A stretch of DNA of 64,000 bases from Phycisphaerales bacterium (GCA_020639095.1 JACKHH010000001.1:243821-307820), one strand, 5' to 3'; counted from the first letter of the stretch, positions 8,449-17,889 are shown. The notes: a model not told the origin generated them from the sequence alone. A program made the numbers and translations.

Positions 8449-11400
8449 ATGGCGGAAACCCCAACGTCATGCCCGGGCGGCGAGGTGCTTGAGGGTTTGG
8501 CCCTGGGTCAGGGCGAGACGTCGGCTTTGCTCGCGCATGTGGCTGCGTGCGCCGCCTGTCGCGAACGCGTCGAGAAGCTGCGGGCGGACAATCAATTCCT
8601 GATGGGGTTCGTCGGTGAGCGCGGATTCTCCGCCGGCGCGTCGCGCACCGCGCACATCGCCCAGCCCGGTGAGATCGACATTCCCGGATACGAACTTGTT
8701 CGTGAGATTCAGCACGGCGGTCAGGGCGTGGTGTGGCTCGCGGTGCAGCTTGCGACCAAGCGGCGGGTCGCGATCAAGCTGATGAAGCAGGGGCCGTTCG
8801 CGACGCTGGCGGATCGCGCGCGATTCGATCGCGAGATTGAAACGCTGGGCCGGCTCAACCATCCGAACATCGTCACGGTACACGATGCCGGAACCGTTGC
8901 GGGCTACCAGTACTTCGTGATGGACTACTTCGACGGACACGCGCTCGACGAAGCGCTGCCGGGATTGGGCGCGCGCATCGCCGAGCGCGCACACTCCGAG
9001 AACGCGGACCGGCAGCGGGTGGAAGCAGCCGTTGCGCTGTTCATCAAGGTTTGCGATGCGGTACACGCAGCCCACCTGCGCGGGATCATTCATCGCGATC
9101 TGAAACCGAGCAACATCCGCGTGGACGCGGACGGTGAGCCGCACGTGCTCGATTTCGGATTGGCGAAATCCACATTGTCTGAGCGCGACGAGACGATCAC
9201 GCGGACGGGGCAATTTGTCGGATCGCTGCCGTGGGCGGCGCCGGAGCAAGTCGAGGGCGGGTCGGCGAAGATCGATTTGCGGACCGACGTGTACTCGCTG
9301 GGGACGATGCTGTTTCAACTGCTCACCGGAGCGTTGCCGTTCGACGTGGACACCAATCTGCGCGACGCGGTGGAGAACATTCTGTATCGCGAGGCGCCGC
9401 GGCCCGCGGTGGTGGCAGCGGAGAACGACGGGCCACGGATCGATGATGAACTCGACACCATCGTGTGCAAGTGTTTGTCGAAGGATCGCGAGCGGCGGTA
9501 CCAGACTGCGGGTGAAGTGGCGCGCGACCTGCGGCGCTACCTCGCGGGCGAAGCCATCGAAGCCAAGCGCGACAGCGCCATCTACGTACTGCGGAAAACG
9601 CTGCACCGCTATCGCTTGCGGGTGGCGGCGGCTACGGCGTTCGTGGTGCTGCTCGGGGTGTTCGGCGTGGTGATGGCGTTGCTCTACCGCGAGTCCGTGC
9701 AGCTGGAACATGAAGCGACGGCATCAGCCAACTCGCTGACGGATTTGCTCGCGCAGAGCAACGTCGAGCAGGGTCGCATGGCTGTCGTGCTCGGGAACAT
9801 GGAGCAGGCGGAGCAGTTGCTGTGGAACGAATTGCTCACGCACCGGCAAACCGGCGGCGGTGCGCCGCTGCGACTGAACGCACCGCCCGGTCCGCCGGAG
9901 GCGTACTGGAGTTTGTGGCAGTTGTACCGGCGATTTCCGTGCCTGCTGACGGTGCCGCGTGATGCATCGCTGCTGCACACCGCGACGCTGGCAGCCGATG
10001 GCGCGAGCATCTGGACGATTGACGATCGCGGCAAAGTGCAGTTGATCGATGCGCGCGGGCACGTGCGCGACGCGTTCAACGTGCGCCCGCCGGGCGGGCT
10101 GGGCATGCTGTTCGTGGGGGCGCGCGGACAGTGTGTGATTCGCAGCGGGCCGGAGGAAGTCTTCGTTTGGAAGCGCGCGGCTGGGGAGCACGAGGTGCTT
10201 CGCCTACCCGTACAACGGAACCCATTGGGCGGCGCATCACAGCTCTCGGCGAGCGGAAAGTTCGTGGTTGGATTTCTGGATGACGGCATCGCGGTGTGGG
10301 GTGTGGACGCGCCCGAGCCGGTGGCGCACTTCGCGGTACCACAGGTTGCGTTCGCGTCGTGCGCGATCTCGTACGACGATCAGTATCTTGCGGCGCGCGA
10401 CGAATTGGGCGTGGTGTATCTATGGGACATCGCAAGCGGCCGGCTGGTGGCGAAGATGCGCGGAGCCGTCCCCCCACCGGAGAACCTGCACGGACACGGC
10501 GAAATGCTCTTTTCGCGGGATGGCAAGCTGCTCGCCGACGCTTGGGCGGAGATTCCCGGGCGGGTGTGGGATCTCACGACCAGCCCGCCGCGCGCGGTGA
10601 TGCTCTCCGAGATGACGGGCGATCGGCGGACGATCGCGCTGAGCCCCGATGGCGCGCTGCTGGCGGTGGGCGACCTCATCGGCGCGGTGTACGTGTTTGA
10701 CGCGCACAGCGGCGCCAAGCTTTCGCAATTCGTGGCGCATCCGGGCAGGGTTCGCAACGTCGCGTTCACGCGTGACGGGCGTCGATTGTGGAGCTGCGCG
10801 GATGACGGCCTGCGCTTGTGGGAAGTGCAGGCCGATGGCGCGGTCGATGTGCTGCGGTTTGAAGGCGACGGGCTGCACACGGTGGATCTGAGCCCGGACG
10901 GCGCAGTGCTTTCGGCGGGCGGCGGGTTGGGCGTGGTGTATCGCGTTGATCCCACGACGCTGGCGCGGACGCGTTGGGAATTTGGCAATGACCGCACGGT
11001 GTCGTGTATCGCGACGTCGCCGGACGGGTCGCGGGTGGCAGCGGGAACGTATGGCAACGCGTTGTACGTGTGGGATAGTGCGGACGGGGCAGCCAAACCG
11101 CGGCGGATCGCGCATCCCAACCGCTTGAGCAGCATCTGCTTCAGCCCGGACGGCGCGTTGCTGGCGACGGCGTGCGACGACAACCATGTGCGCGTGTGGC
11201 GATCTGATGATGGAACGCTCGTACACACGTTTGCGACGGCTGCCCGGGTCCCGCAGGTTACGTTTGACGCGACGGGCGAACATCTGGCGGCGGTGGTTCG
11301 CGATGGTTCGCTGCACGTGTGGGATGTGCGCGACGGGTCGGAGGCGGTTTGGGTTAAACCAACAACGATTCCGCTGCGTGCGGTGCGGTACTTCCCGGAT

Positions 11401-11829
11401 GGCGCGCGATTGCTGATTGCCGGGGCGGACCGCGTGATTACGATTCTGGACACAACGTCACATCGCGAAATCGGGCGTTTGGCGGGGCACAATCAGGAAA
11501 TCTACGCGGTCACGGTGAGTGCGGACGGGACGATGATCGCGAGCGGGGACACGGGCGGGACGATTCGCCTGTGGGACGCGGCGAACGAACGGCTGCTGAC
11601 GACGCTCGACGGGCACGAGGGCGCGGTGATGTCGCTGCGCTTCTCGCGGGATGGGCACCGGCTGATGTCGGCGGGTCTGGACTGCACGTTGCGGATTTGG
11701 GATTTGTTATATTACCGGCAACACCTTGCGGGCAATCTCGAAGCCCAGCTCCAACGCGTAGGGGCGGACGCGATCGATTGGGAAACCACAAACGCATGGC
11801 GCACCTGGGCGGAGGGCGGCGGCCATTGA
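8449..11829 (+). CDS. Membrane Ser/Thr protein kinase with N-terminal ZAS motif and C-terminal WD40 domain
   Basis: Encodes 1126 residues. Residues 30-37 form HxxxCxxC (His30, Cys34, Cys37), the zinc anti-sigma (ZAS) signature. The protein kinase domain (about 80-365) keeps the glycine loop GGQGVV, Lys110 in VAIK, HRDLKPSN (215-222) and DFG (235-237), so it should be catalytically active. A single transmembrane helix lies at about 391-413, placing the kinase in the cytoplasm and the C-terminal half outside. The C-terminal 600 residues are repeated WD40-like blades (for example VRVWRSDDGTL and LRIWDLL), probably two propellers. The gene lies directly behind a sigma factor. The ZAS motif suggests that it binds this factor and releases it on signal; this is inferred. 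Confidence 0.9.
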   Translation: MAETPTSCPGGEVLEGLALGQGETSALLAHVAACAACRERVEKLRADNQFLMGFVGERGFSAGASRTAHIAQPGEIDIPGYELVREIQHGGQGVVWLAVQLATKRRVAIKLMKQGPFATLADRARFDREIETLGRLNHPNIVTVHDAGTVAGYQYFVMDYFDGHALDEALPGLGARIAERAHSENADRQRVEAAVALFIKVCDAVHAAHLRGIIHRDLKPSNIRVDADGEPHVLDFGLAKSTLSERDETITRTGQFVGSLPWAAPEQVEGGSAKIDLRTDVYSLGTMLFQLLTGALPFDVDTNLRDAVENILYREAPRPAVVAAENDGPRIDDELDTIVCKCLSKDRERRYQTAGEVARDLRRYLAGEAIEAKRDSAIYVLRKTLHRYRLRVAAATAFVVLLGVFGVVMALLYRESVQLEHEATASANSLTDLLAQSNVEQGRMAVVLGNMEQAEQLLWNELLTHRQTGGGAPLRLNAPPGPPEAYWSLWQLYRRFPCLLTVPRDASLLHTATLAADGASIWTIDDRGKVQLIDARGHVRDAFNVRPPGGLGMLFVGARGQCVIRSGPEEVFVWKRAAGEHEVLRLPVQRNPLGGASQLSASGKFVVGFLDDGIAVWGVDAPEPVAHFAVPQVAFASCAISYDDQYLAARDELGVVYLWDIASGRLVAKMRGAVPPPENLHGHGEMLFSRDGKLLADAWAEIPGRVWDLTTSPPRAVMLSEMTGDRRTIALSPDGALLAVGDLIGAVYVFDAHSGAKLSQFVAHPGRVRNVAFTRDGRRLWSCADDGLRLWEVQADGAVDVLRFEGDGLHTVDLSPDGAVLSAGGGLGVVYRVDPTTLARTRWEFGNDRTVSCIATSPDGSRVAAGTYGNALYVWDSADGAAKPRRIAHPNRLSSICFSPDGALLATACDDNHVRVWRSDDGTLVHTFATAARVPQVTFDATGEHLAAVVRDGSLHVWDVRDGSEAVWVKPTTIPLRAVRYFPDGARLLIAGADRVITILDTTSHREIGRLAGHNQEIYAVTVSADGTMIASGDTGGTIRLWDAANERLLTTLDGHEGAVMSLRFSRDGHRLMSAGLDCTLRIWDLLYYRQHLAGNLEAQLQRVGADAIDWETTNAWRTWAEGGGH

Positions 11830-11830
11830 G

Positions 11831-11996
11831 TCAGAACCCCAGGCGCCAAGCCTGGGGCTGAAGACGTGTGGGTCGCTTCCAACTTCTCTGGCTCGTCTCG
11901 GCTGTGGTTCACATTGTGCCGACTCTTCTTTCGCGGGCAGGTTCGTCGTTCAGACAACGTGCTGTCTGCCCCCCGCTTGGCGCGGGGGGTTCTGAT
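11831..11996. repeat. Inverted pair of REP-like palindromes (copy 1)
   Basis: Two 27-28-base elements face each other: 11831-11857 (TCAGAACCCC, then AGGCGCCAAGCCTGGGG) and 11969-11996 (the reverse-complement type, ending GGGGGTTCTGA). Each is itself palindromic around GCGCCAAGC. The same head-to-head arrangement recurs at 18035-18177, and a single copy lies at 26547-26575. About 110 bases of unique sequence separate the two here. The pair begins 2 bases after the kinase gene stop, so its hairpin may also act as a terminator. Confidence 0.8.
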
Positions 11997-12176
11997 TTGC
12001 CATCACGAAGGGAGGGGGGTTCATGGCGCTGCTGATCGCGTGTTTGCACCAATTCATTGCATCTTCTTTCGTTTCTGAGCGTATTCAGGCTTGGGGTTTA
12101 ATATTCATCGGGTTCACGCGTCTTCTCTTCTGACGCGACTTGTGGCGGCAACCAGGTAGTGGCGGCGAGCGTTGGC

Positions 12177-12761
12177 ATGGATCAACCGCGGACGGAACCG
12201 GGCCCAGTTGGTTTGACCAGCATGGGCGATCTGCACGGTGCGGACGGCGTGCGCGCGGTGCTTGCCCGCTACGAAAAGCCTCTGGTCGCTTACGCCGCGC
12301 GGATTACGGGTGATGCCGACGTCGCTCGTGACGTGGTGCAGGAGACGCTGCTCAAGTTCGTTTCGGACGGGGCGCCGCGCGATCCGGCGCGGGTTGCGGC
12401 ATGGCTTTTCGCGGTGTGTCGCAACCGGGCGATCAGCGTGCGGCGCAAGGAGAAACGCGTGCAACCTTTGACCATGAACATTGCGGACGGGCAGCGATCG
12501 GCTGATGCGTCACCGCACGCCGTGTTGGAGCGTGCGGATGAGTCAGCGCGGGTGCTCGCACTCGTTGGGGAATTGCCTGAGCGGCAGCAAGAGGCGGTCC
12601 GGCTTCGCTTTCACGCGGGGCTGAGCTATCGCGAGATCGCGGAGGTGCTGGCGACGACGACGAGCAATGCCGGCGTGCTGCTGCATCACGCGATGACGAG
12701 GCTGCGGGCCCGGATGACGGACGTTGAGGAAAGCCCAACACCGCAACGGGGGAGCAAGTGA
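12177..12761 (+). CDS. ECF-type RNA polymerase sigma factor
   Basis: Encodes about 194 residues from ATG 12177; a GTG at 12159 and an ATG at 12222 are alternatives, and no strong Shine-Dalgarno site decides. Region 2 contains DADVARDVVQETLLKFV and AAWLFAVCRNRAISVRRK. Region 4 contains LPERQQEAVRLRFHAGLSYREIAEVL and a recognition helix TTTSNAGVLLHHAMTRLR. This is a standard two-domain ECF factor. Its TGA stop overlaps the ATG of the next gene by one base (TGATG), so the two are translationally coupled. That next gene starts with an anti-sigma-like segment, giving a probable sigma/anti-sigma pair. Confidence 0.9.
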   Translation: MDQPRTEPGPVGLTSMGDLHGADGVRAVLARYEKPLVAYAARITGDADVARDVVQETLLKFVSDGAPRDPARVAAWLFAVCRNRAISVRRKEKRVQPLTMNIADGQRSADASPHAVLERADESARVLALVGELPERQQEAVRLRFHAGLSYREIAEVLATTTSNAGVLLHHAMTRLRARMTDVEESPTPQRGSK

Positions 12762-14974
12762 TGCGTATGGACCTGAATGATCCAAAGCTGACGGCGTATG
12801 CGCTGGGTGAGCTGGACGATGTGGAAGCGGCTGCGATGGCGTCGCGCGTCGCGGACGATCCGGAGGCGCAGCGGTTCGTCGACGAGATTCGCGGGCTGGG
12901 CGGGACGCTGGAAGCTGCATTTGCGAGCGAGGCGGGTGCGGCTGAGTTGACTGCGGAACAGCGCGAACGCGTGGCGGCGCAAGCGGCAGGTGCGTCGGCG
13001 CGGCGTAAGTGGTGGCAGCGGTATCACCTCCCAGCGAAGTTTGCGGCATCGATTGCTCTGCTTGTGGGTGCGTGGCAATTGCTGGTGCCTGATTTGAAGA
13101 AGTCACGAGAGATTGCGCCGCGGACGGTTGCGGAAGGTCCAAGGACACTTCCGCAGCCGAACATAAGCTCGGACGAACTAATTCGACTTCAATCACTCGG
13201 ATATGTGGGGGCTCCTTCGACCAAGCGCAAAGAGGAAACCGACAAAATCACAGCACTGGACGATGGAGGCGCGCAACGCGGCCACTTGAAGAATCCATCG
13301 GTGCGATACTCTGAATTCGATGTGGCTACAGTCCCGCGTGCGACTACGCCCCCCGTGGCTAGCCTGGCCTACGTAGGCGGTTCGACCAATGATTTGGCCT
13401 CGAAATCGCGGAGTGTGCCAGAGCGACGCGGCAAGCGTGGTGCGACGACCACTGATGCACCGGAGTTGCAGGAACGCATCAAGTTTCGTCGCCGGTTTGT
13501 GAAAGACCAGCCATTGGATGGTGAGGGAATGTCTGGGGCAAGATTCGCGGGTTTCAATGCTGAAGCCTACGACCGGATCGTTGAGAACCCATTCCTTCCC
13601 GTGTTGCAGAATCCGTTGTCTACCTTTTCGATCGACGTGGATACCGCTTCGTATTCGAACATGCGGCGGTTCTTGACGGCTGGTCAGCTTCCGCCGCCGG
13701 ATTCGGTGCGGATCGAGGAACTCGTCAACTACTTTGACTATGACTATCCCCAGCCGGACGCGGACCACCCGTTCAGCGTGAGCGTCGAAGTGGCGGACTG
13801 TCCGTGGAACGCGGGTCACCGGCTGGCGAAGATCGGATTGAAGGGTTACGAGATTCCGCAGGACGAGCGGCCGCCGAGCAACCTGGTTTTTCTCATCGAC
13901 GTTTCGGGCTCGATGAGCCCAGCCAACAAGCTGCCGCTGGTGCAAGAGAGCTTGCGCGAACTGCTCGCGGAACTCGACGGGTTCGATCGCGTGGCGCTGG
14001 TGGTGTATGCCGGCGCGTCGGGGCTGGTGCTGGACTCGACGCCGTGTGACGAACGCGACACGCTGCTGAATGCCGTGGATAACCTGCGGGCGGGCGGATC
14101 GACGAACGGCGGAGCGGGCATCGAACTGGCGTACCGCGTGGCGCAGGAGAACTTCATCACGGACGGGGTGAATCGCGTGATCCTCGCGACGGACGGCGAC
14201 TTCAACGTGGGCGTGACGGACCGCGGATCGCTCGAACAGATGATCGCCGAGAAGGCGAAGAGCGGGGTGTTCCTCAGCGTGCTGGGGTATGGGATGGGAA
14301 ATCTCAAGGACGCGACGCTGGAGCAGCTTGCGGACAAGGGCAACGGCAACTACGCGTACATCGACACACCGGCGGAGGCGCACAAGGTGCTCGTCGAGCA
14401 GTTGAGCGGGACGCTGATCACAATCGCGAAGGACGTGAAGATTCAGATCGAGTTCAACCCAGCCGTTGTGGGCGCGTACCGGCTTATCGGTTATGAGAAT
14501 CGCGTGCTGGCGGCGGAGGATTTCAATGACGACACGAAGGACGCGGGCGAGATCGGCGCGGGGCATACGGTGACCGCGTTGTATGAGATCGTCGCGGCAG
14601 GCGAGGAGACGGGCGCGGTGGTGGAATTGCCGGCGGTCGATCCGCTGAAGTATCAGGCGCAGGCGGTGACCACGGGCGCCAGCGAGGAATTGATGACCGT
14701 GAAGCTGCGCTACAAGCCGCACGACGGCGACACGAGCACGCTGATGGAGGTTCCCGTGGTGGACGAAGAGCAGGCGTTGGATGAGGCGTCGGCGGACTTT
14801 CACTTTGCGGCGGCAGTGGCATCTTTCGGGATGCTGCTGCGCGGTTCGCAGTATGTTGGGGACTTCACGTTCGACGACGTGTTCGAGTTGGCGGAGACCG
14901 GTGACGTGGACCGCGACGCTTACCGCAGCGAGTTTGTCGGGTTGGTTGATCGCGCGGCGAGTATTGCACGGTGA
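12761..14974 (+). CDS. VWA-domain (YfbK-like) protein with anti-sigma-like N terminus
   Basis: Encodes 737 residues. ATG 12761 follows GGGGGAG by 6 bases and overlaps the upstream sigma stop. Residues 1-45 (DPKLTAYALGELDDVEAAAM...) resemble the cytoplasmic N terminus of planctomycete anti-sigma factors, without zinc ligands. One transmembrane helix lies at about 94-110. The outer part has a von Willebrand N-terminal segment (about 270-340) and a VWA domain with intact metal site DVSGS (380-384). A C-terminal DUF3520-like region completes the YfbK architecture. VWA domains bind protein partners through a metal ion. I infer a membrane anti-sigma factor whose extracellular VWA domain senses a partner. 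Confidence 0.85.
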   Translation: MRMDLNDPKLTAYALGELDDVEAAAMASRVADDPEAQRFVDEIRGLGGTLEAAFASEAGAAELTAEQRERVAAQAAGASARRKWWQRYHLPAKFAASIALLVGAWQLLVPDLKKSREIAPRTVAEGPRTLPQPNISSDELIRLQSLGYVGAPSTKRKEETDKITALDDGGAQRGHLKNPSVRYSEFDVATVPRATTPPVASLAYVGGSTNDLASKSRSVPERRGKRGATTTDAPELQERIKFRRRFVKDQPLDGEGMSGARFAGFNAEAYDRIVENPFLPVLQNPLSTFSIDVDTASYSNMRRFLTAGQLPPPDSVRIEELVNYFDYDYPQPDADHPFSVSVEVADCPWNAGHRLAKIGLKGYEIPQDERPPSNLVFLIDVSGSMSPANKLPLVQESLRELLAELDGFDRVALVVYAGASGLVLDSTPCDERDTLLNAVDNLRAGGSTNGGAGIELAYRVAQENFITDGVNRVILATDGDFNVGVTDRGSLEQMIAEKAKSGVFLSVLGYGMGNLKDATLEQLADKGNGNYAYIDTPAEAHKVLVEQLSGTLITIAKDVKIQIEFNPAVVGAYRLIGYENRVLAAEDFNDDTKDAGEIGAGHTVTALYEIVAAGEETGAVVELPAVDPLKYQAQAVTTGASEELMTVKLRYKPHDGDTSTLMEVPVVDEEQALDEASADFHFAAAVASFGMLLRGSQYVGDFTFDDVFELAETGDVDRDAYRSEFVGLVDRAASIAR

Positions 14975-15216
14975 CGGTAACGCTTCGCCGGGATCGCACG
15001 GTTATGGTGTGGCGAACGTCAGTTCGATTAATGTGACGGCGCCGGTGTTCTCCGCTCCCTGACAGTCGCGGCTCGGATTTGTGTGCCGTGTTGCTTGAAT
15101 GTAGTGGGCGCGGATTCGCGATTCCGTTCAGGCAAGACGCGCCCTGCGTATTTGTTCTGCGTCCTGACTTCTGTCTTCTTCTCCGCTCCCTGACAGTCGC
15201 GGCTCGGATTGGGTCG
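14975..15216. repeat. Two copies of the GTCGCGGCTCGGATT dispersed repeat
   Basis: This spacer between convergent genes carries a short copy (15050-15080) and a longer composite copy (15151-15210) of an element. The element has two parts: a TTGTTCTGC...TTCTG pyrimidine-rich part and a CCGCTCCCTGACAG/TCGCGGCTCGGATT core. Related copies are at about 20551, 26480, 37070 and 46981. No gene is present between 14975 and 15216. Confidence 0.85.
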
Positions 15217-16119
15217 CTACTGCATGGTTTCGGCCATTTGCTGGGCTTGCTCGACGAGCTGGGAGCCGCGGACGCGGGCCATCAGCGCTTCGATGTCGAG
15301 GAGCGTGGTGATCTGGTCGGACGATTCGTCGTTTCCGCGCGCGAAGCCAACGACCAAGCCGTGCGGGAAATTGTCCTTCTGGCCGCGGTCGATTTCAGCG
15401 TCCGGGATTTCCCGCACCACATCCAGGCAGTCCACGAGCGCACCGTACGAGTTTCCGGCGACGTCGAGGATCATCACGACGGGGTGGCGCAGTTCGAGGA
15501 TCATCTTGCGGACCTCGCCGAACAACTGCACCATCTGGGCAAGTTCGTTGGACCGGGTCTGCTCGATGACCTCGTTCGCCTCGGAGGACTTGCCTTCCGC
15601 CAGCAACTTGCCGACGGTGCTACCGATTGAATGAATGACCTGATGCGGATGGTCGAGCTTGCGCAGCGATTCGCGCAGGAGGCGTTCGAGCATGCGGTCG
15701 CCGTTGGCGATGCGCAGGATCGCGTTGGGTTCGGCCATCAACCCGTCAAACCACTTTCCGAACTTGCACTTGTGCGGGTCGGTGGTCAGCTTGAATTCAC
15801 GGCCATCAATCACGCACTTCTCGAGTTCGTGGAGCCAATTGACGTGGTCCTGCTCGCGGTCATGGAGAAGCTGGACGTACTCCTCCGTCTCCTGCGCCAT
15901 CGAGGGCATGCCAAGCAACGTGCGCACGTCGACGACGGGGACGACCTGCTCGCGCAGCTTGAGCACACCGACCGCGCCATTGCTGCACCGCGGCAACACA
16001 ACGATGCGCCGTTCGCGCATGGTGGTCATTTCGCGCACGTGGTTGACTTCGATGGCGAAGAGTTGACCGGCAATTTGGAAGACCACCCACTTATCGGACG
16101 CGATGGCTGTGCTCGTCAT
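15217..16119 (-). CDS. CheW-like protein with an inserted CZB zinc-binding domain
   Basis: Encodes 300 residues from ATG 16119 (AGGA about 12 bases upstream; an ATG at 16131 is an alternative). The first CheW half is residues 10-72 (KWVVFQIAGQLFAIEV...VVPVVDVRTLLGM). The second CheW half resumes at about 211 (RHPVVMILDVAGNSYGALVD...TTLLDIEAL). Between them lies a chemoreceptor zinc-binding (CZB) domain with His92, Cys118 in KCKFGKWF, and His159-x3-His163, the expected three-His/one-Cys site. CheW couples receptors to the kinase CheA; CZB domains sense zinc or hypochlorous acid. The insertion could make coupling zinc- or oxidant-dependent. No other chemotaxis gene is in the window. Confidence 0.85.
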   Translation of the reverse strand: MTSTAIASDKWVVFQIAGQLFAIEVNHVREMTTMRERRIVVLPRCSNGAVGVLKLREQVVPVVDVRTLLGMPSMAQETEEYVQLLHDREQDHVNWLHELEKCVIDGREFKLTTDPHKCKFGKWFDGLMAEPNAILRIANGDRMLERLLRESLRKLDHPHQVIHSIGSTVGKLLAEGKSSEANEVIEQTRSNELAQMVQLFGEVRKMILELRHPVVMILDVAGNSYGALVDCLDVVREIPDAEIDRGQKDNFPHGLVVGFARGNDESSDQITTLLDIEALMARVRGSQLVEQAQQMAETMQ

Positions 16120-16403
16120 GATATCTTGCATCCTACGCTGGTGACTACGGTGTCCGGTACGCGTATCGACTGGCGCGAGGTGCGAGTTTATGCATGGCGG
16201 GAATTGTGCGTTCGGTCGCATGGAACGCGCTCGCTGCGCTTGAAACGTTGACCTCTTCGACTGGCTAAGCGGAAGTTAGCGGTACCCACGATCAGACTTT
16301 CGCACTTCCCGAGCCGGCCTATCATTGACAGTTGCTTGCTGCGGGCTGATGGTTGTGCTCGCGCGCCCATGAACGGCGTGCGGGAGGCTGTCACGGGGTC
16401 GGG

Positions 16404-17234
16404 ATGGTGGACGAGGTTCGGGACACGGAAAGCACTGCCGACCTGCTCGACGTCGATCGGGCATGCGCGCGATGTGGGTACAACCTTCGCGGGCTGCGGC
16501 GCAACGATCGCTGTCCGGAATGTGGGATTCTGGTGAGCAACTCGTTGAGGCCAAACTTACTGAGCAGCGCCGCCCCCGACTGGCTGGCGAAGATCGCGAC
16601 GGGTCTGCGCTTGTACTATTGGACCATCGCAATCGGCGCATGTCTGTACTTGGTATTGAAGCTGACGTACGACAGTGTGCTTCACGCGATAAACGTTGGC
16701 AACGCTATCGCGCAATTGTTTGCGGTATTCCTGATCACCATGCCCGATGCGACGGGCGGCGGAAGCGTGCGATTGGGTGCGCGTCGCGTCGCGCGGATTC
16801 TCATCCCGCTCGCGTGGCTGGTTGACTTGCTTATTGAGCAACTACCAATGCCGACCGGCATGGGACTCATTTTCGCGATGACGACAGGTCTTGTGGTCGT
16901 GAGTACGGCTTGTTACGTGGCGGGGGTATTCGCGCTGTACTGTTATCTGGGCCGGCTGGCGGAGAGGATTCCCAATGACGCACTCGTTTGCAGAGCACGT
17001 TTCCTGGGCTGGGCATTTCTGATCTGGATTGTGTGTATCAACGTAATCAGGTTTTGCGTACCGATCGTGATCGACTACTGGTTTCAGTCCGGCATGGCTG
17101 TCGCGACCGTTTCGATGTGGCTTGGACGTCTCACAGTTTTTCCGATCCTCGCGCTCGACGTTGTCTCCTACCTGTTCTTTGTACGGCTGTGGCGTGCGGT
17201 TGTTTCGGCGAAAGCCTGCGCGCAATCCGCATAG
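16404..17234 (+). CDS. Zinc-ribbon membrane protein (CGYNLRG family), multi-helix
   Basis: Encodes 276 residues. ATG 16404 follows a G-rich sequence and is preferred over an upstream start at 16353. The N terminus has a two-knuckle zinc ribbon, CARCGYNLRG with CPECG, immediately before about six hydrophobic helices (from about residue 70 to the end). This architecture is widespread in planctomycetes and has no established function. Two paralogs sit at 45591 and 46256. A TTGACA at 16325-16330 lies upstream, but no good -10 follows it. It is divergent from the CheW-CZB gene. Function unknown. Confidence 0.75.
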   Translation: MVDEVRDTESTADLLDVDRACARCGYNLRGLRRNDRCPECGILVSNSLRPNLLSSAAPDWLAKIATGLRLYYWTIAIGACLYLVLKLTYDSVLHAINVGNAIAQLFAVFLITMPDATGGGSVRLGARRVARILIPLAWLVDLLIEQLPMPTGMGLIFAMTTGLVVVSTACYVAGVFALYCYLGRLAERIPNDALVCRARFLGWAFLIWIVCINVIRFCVPIVIDYWFQSGMAVATVSMWLGRLTVFPILALDVVSYLFFVRLWRAVVSAKACAQSA

Positions 17235-17265
17235 GGAACAGCGCTATTCCGGTGAGGAATGTACG

Positions 17266-17889
17266 TCAGGGGTTTGCAGCCAACTTAACGGCATGAAGGA
17301 CGATGGCGTTCCCATTGACCCAGGCGAAAAGGTCGGCGCGGATGGCTGGTTCGGCCGGGGTTTCCTTACGTAGCGGAAAGGCGACGGTGATCGTTTCGCC
17401 AGCAGTGAGATCGGGTAGCGTGCAGGCGATGGCGGGTCCGCCGGTGTCGCGTTGTTCGCAACCAGCCGGTAGTGCATCGGTAGCGAGGTCCTGAATGCCC
17501 GCGACCCAATGAAGCGTCATGCCGTCGCAGGTCGTCGCAGTGTTATTGCGGATGCTGAAAATGATCTTGTTTGCGCCCGGAGCACTCGACTTGGTTTCGT
17601 AGGTGCAGCGCAGTCCGCCGGTGTTGGATTCGCGCGGCGCGGACTCGCGCGGTGCTGGCATCGTGGGCGATATCGGCGCTTCCACCTCATCGATCGGGCC
17701 GGTGAGTGCCAACACTTGCGGCGGATCTGCTCGCGATGCATCGAGGAGCGCTGTCACTTGCGGCTGATATTGCTGGCGGGCGGTTAAGGCGCTGCCTTCG
17801 CCCGGGCCAAGCGGGAGCAGCCACGCGATTGCGGCGATCGCAAAGCCAAACAGCGCGACGCAAACAGCCCCTTTCAGTTCTTCACTCAT
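17266..17889 (-). CDS. Hypothetical membrane-anchored extracytoplasmic protein
   Basis: Encodes 207 residues. The N terminus (MSEELKGAVCVALFGFAIAA...) is a single hydrophobic anchor at about residues 8-27. A Pro/Ala/Glu-rich linker follows (about 65-95), then a beta-rich domain containing Cys residues (RCTYETKSS..., CDGMTLHWV, AIACTLPDL) that could form disulfides outside the cell. A GAGGGG sequence precedes the ATG by about 10 bases. The fold resembles an immunoglobulin-like or 'conserved repeat' beta-sandwich, but I cannot assign a named family. It converges with the zinc-ribbon gene upstream in coordinates. Confidence 0.6.
   Translation of the reverse strand: MSEELKGAVCVALFGFAIAAIAWLLPLGPGEGSALTARQQYQPQVTALLDASRADPPQVLALTGPIDEVEAPISPTMPAPRESAPRESNTGGLRCTYETKSSAPGANKIIFSIRNNTATTCDGMTLHWVAGIQDLATDALPAGCEQRDTGGPAIACTLPDLTAGETITVAFPLRKETPAEPAIRADLFAWVNGNAIVLHAVKLAANP

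Noticed and set aside
13193..14803. 536-codon minus-strand open frame
   Set aside because: Antisense shadow of the VWA gene; the His/Arg-rich product shows no domain.
16325..16330. TTGACA as promoter of the zinc-ribbon gene at 16404
   Set aside because: No acceptable -10 hexamer at 16-18 bases; recorded only as a note in that gene's entry.
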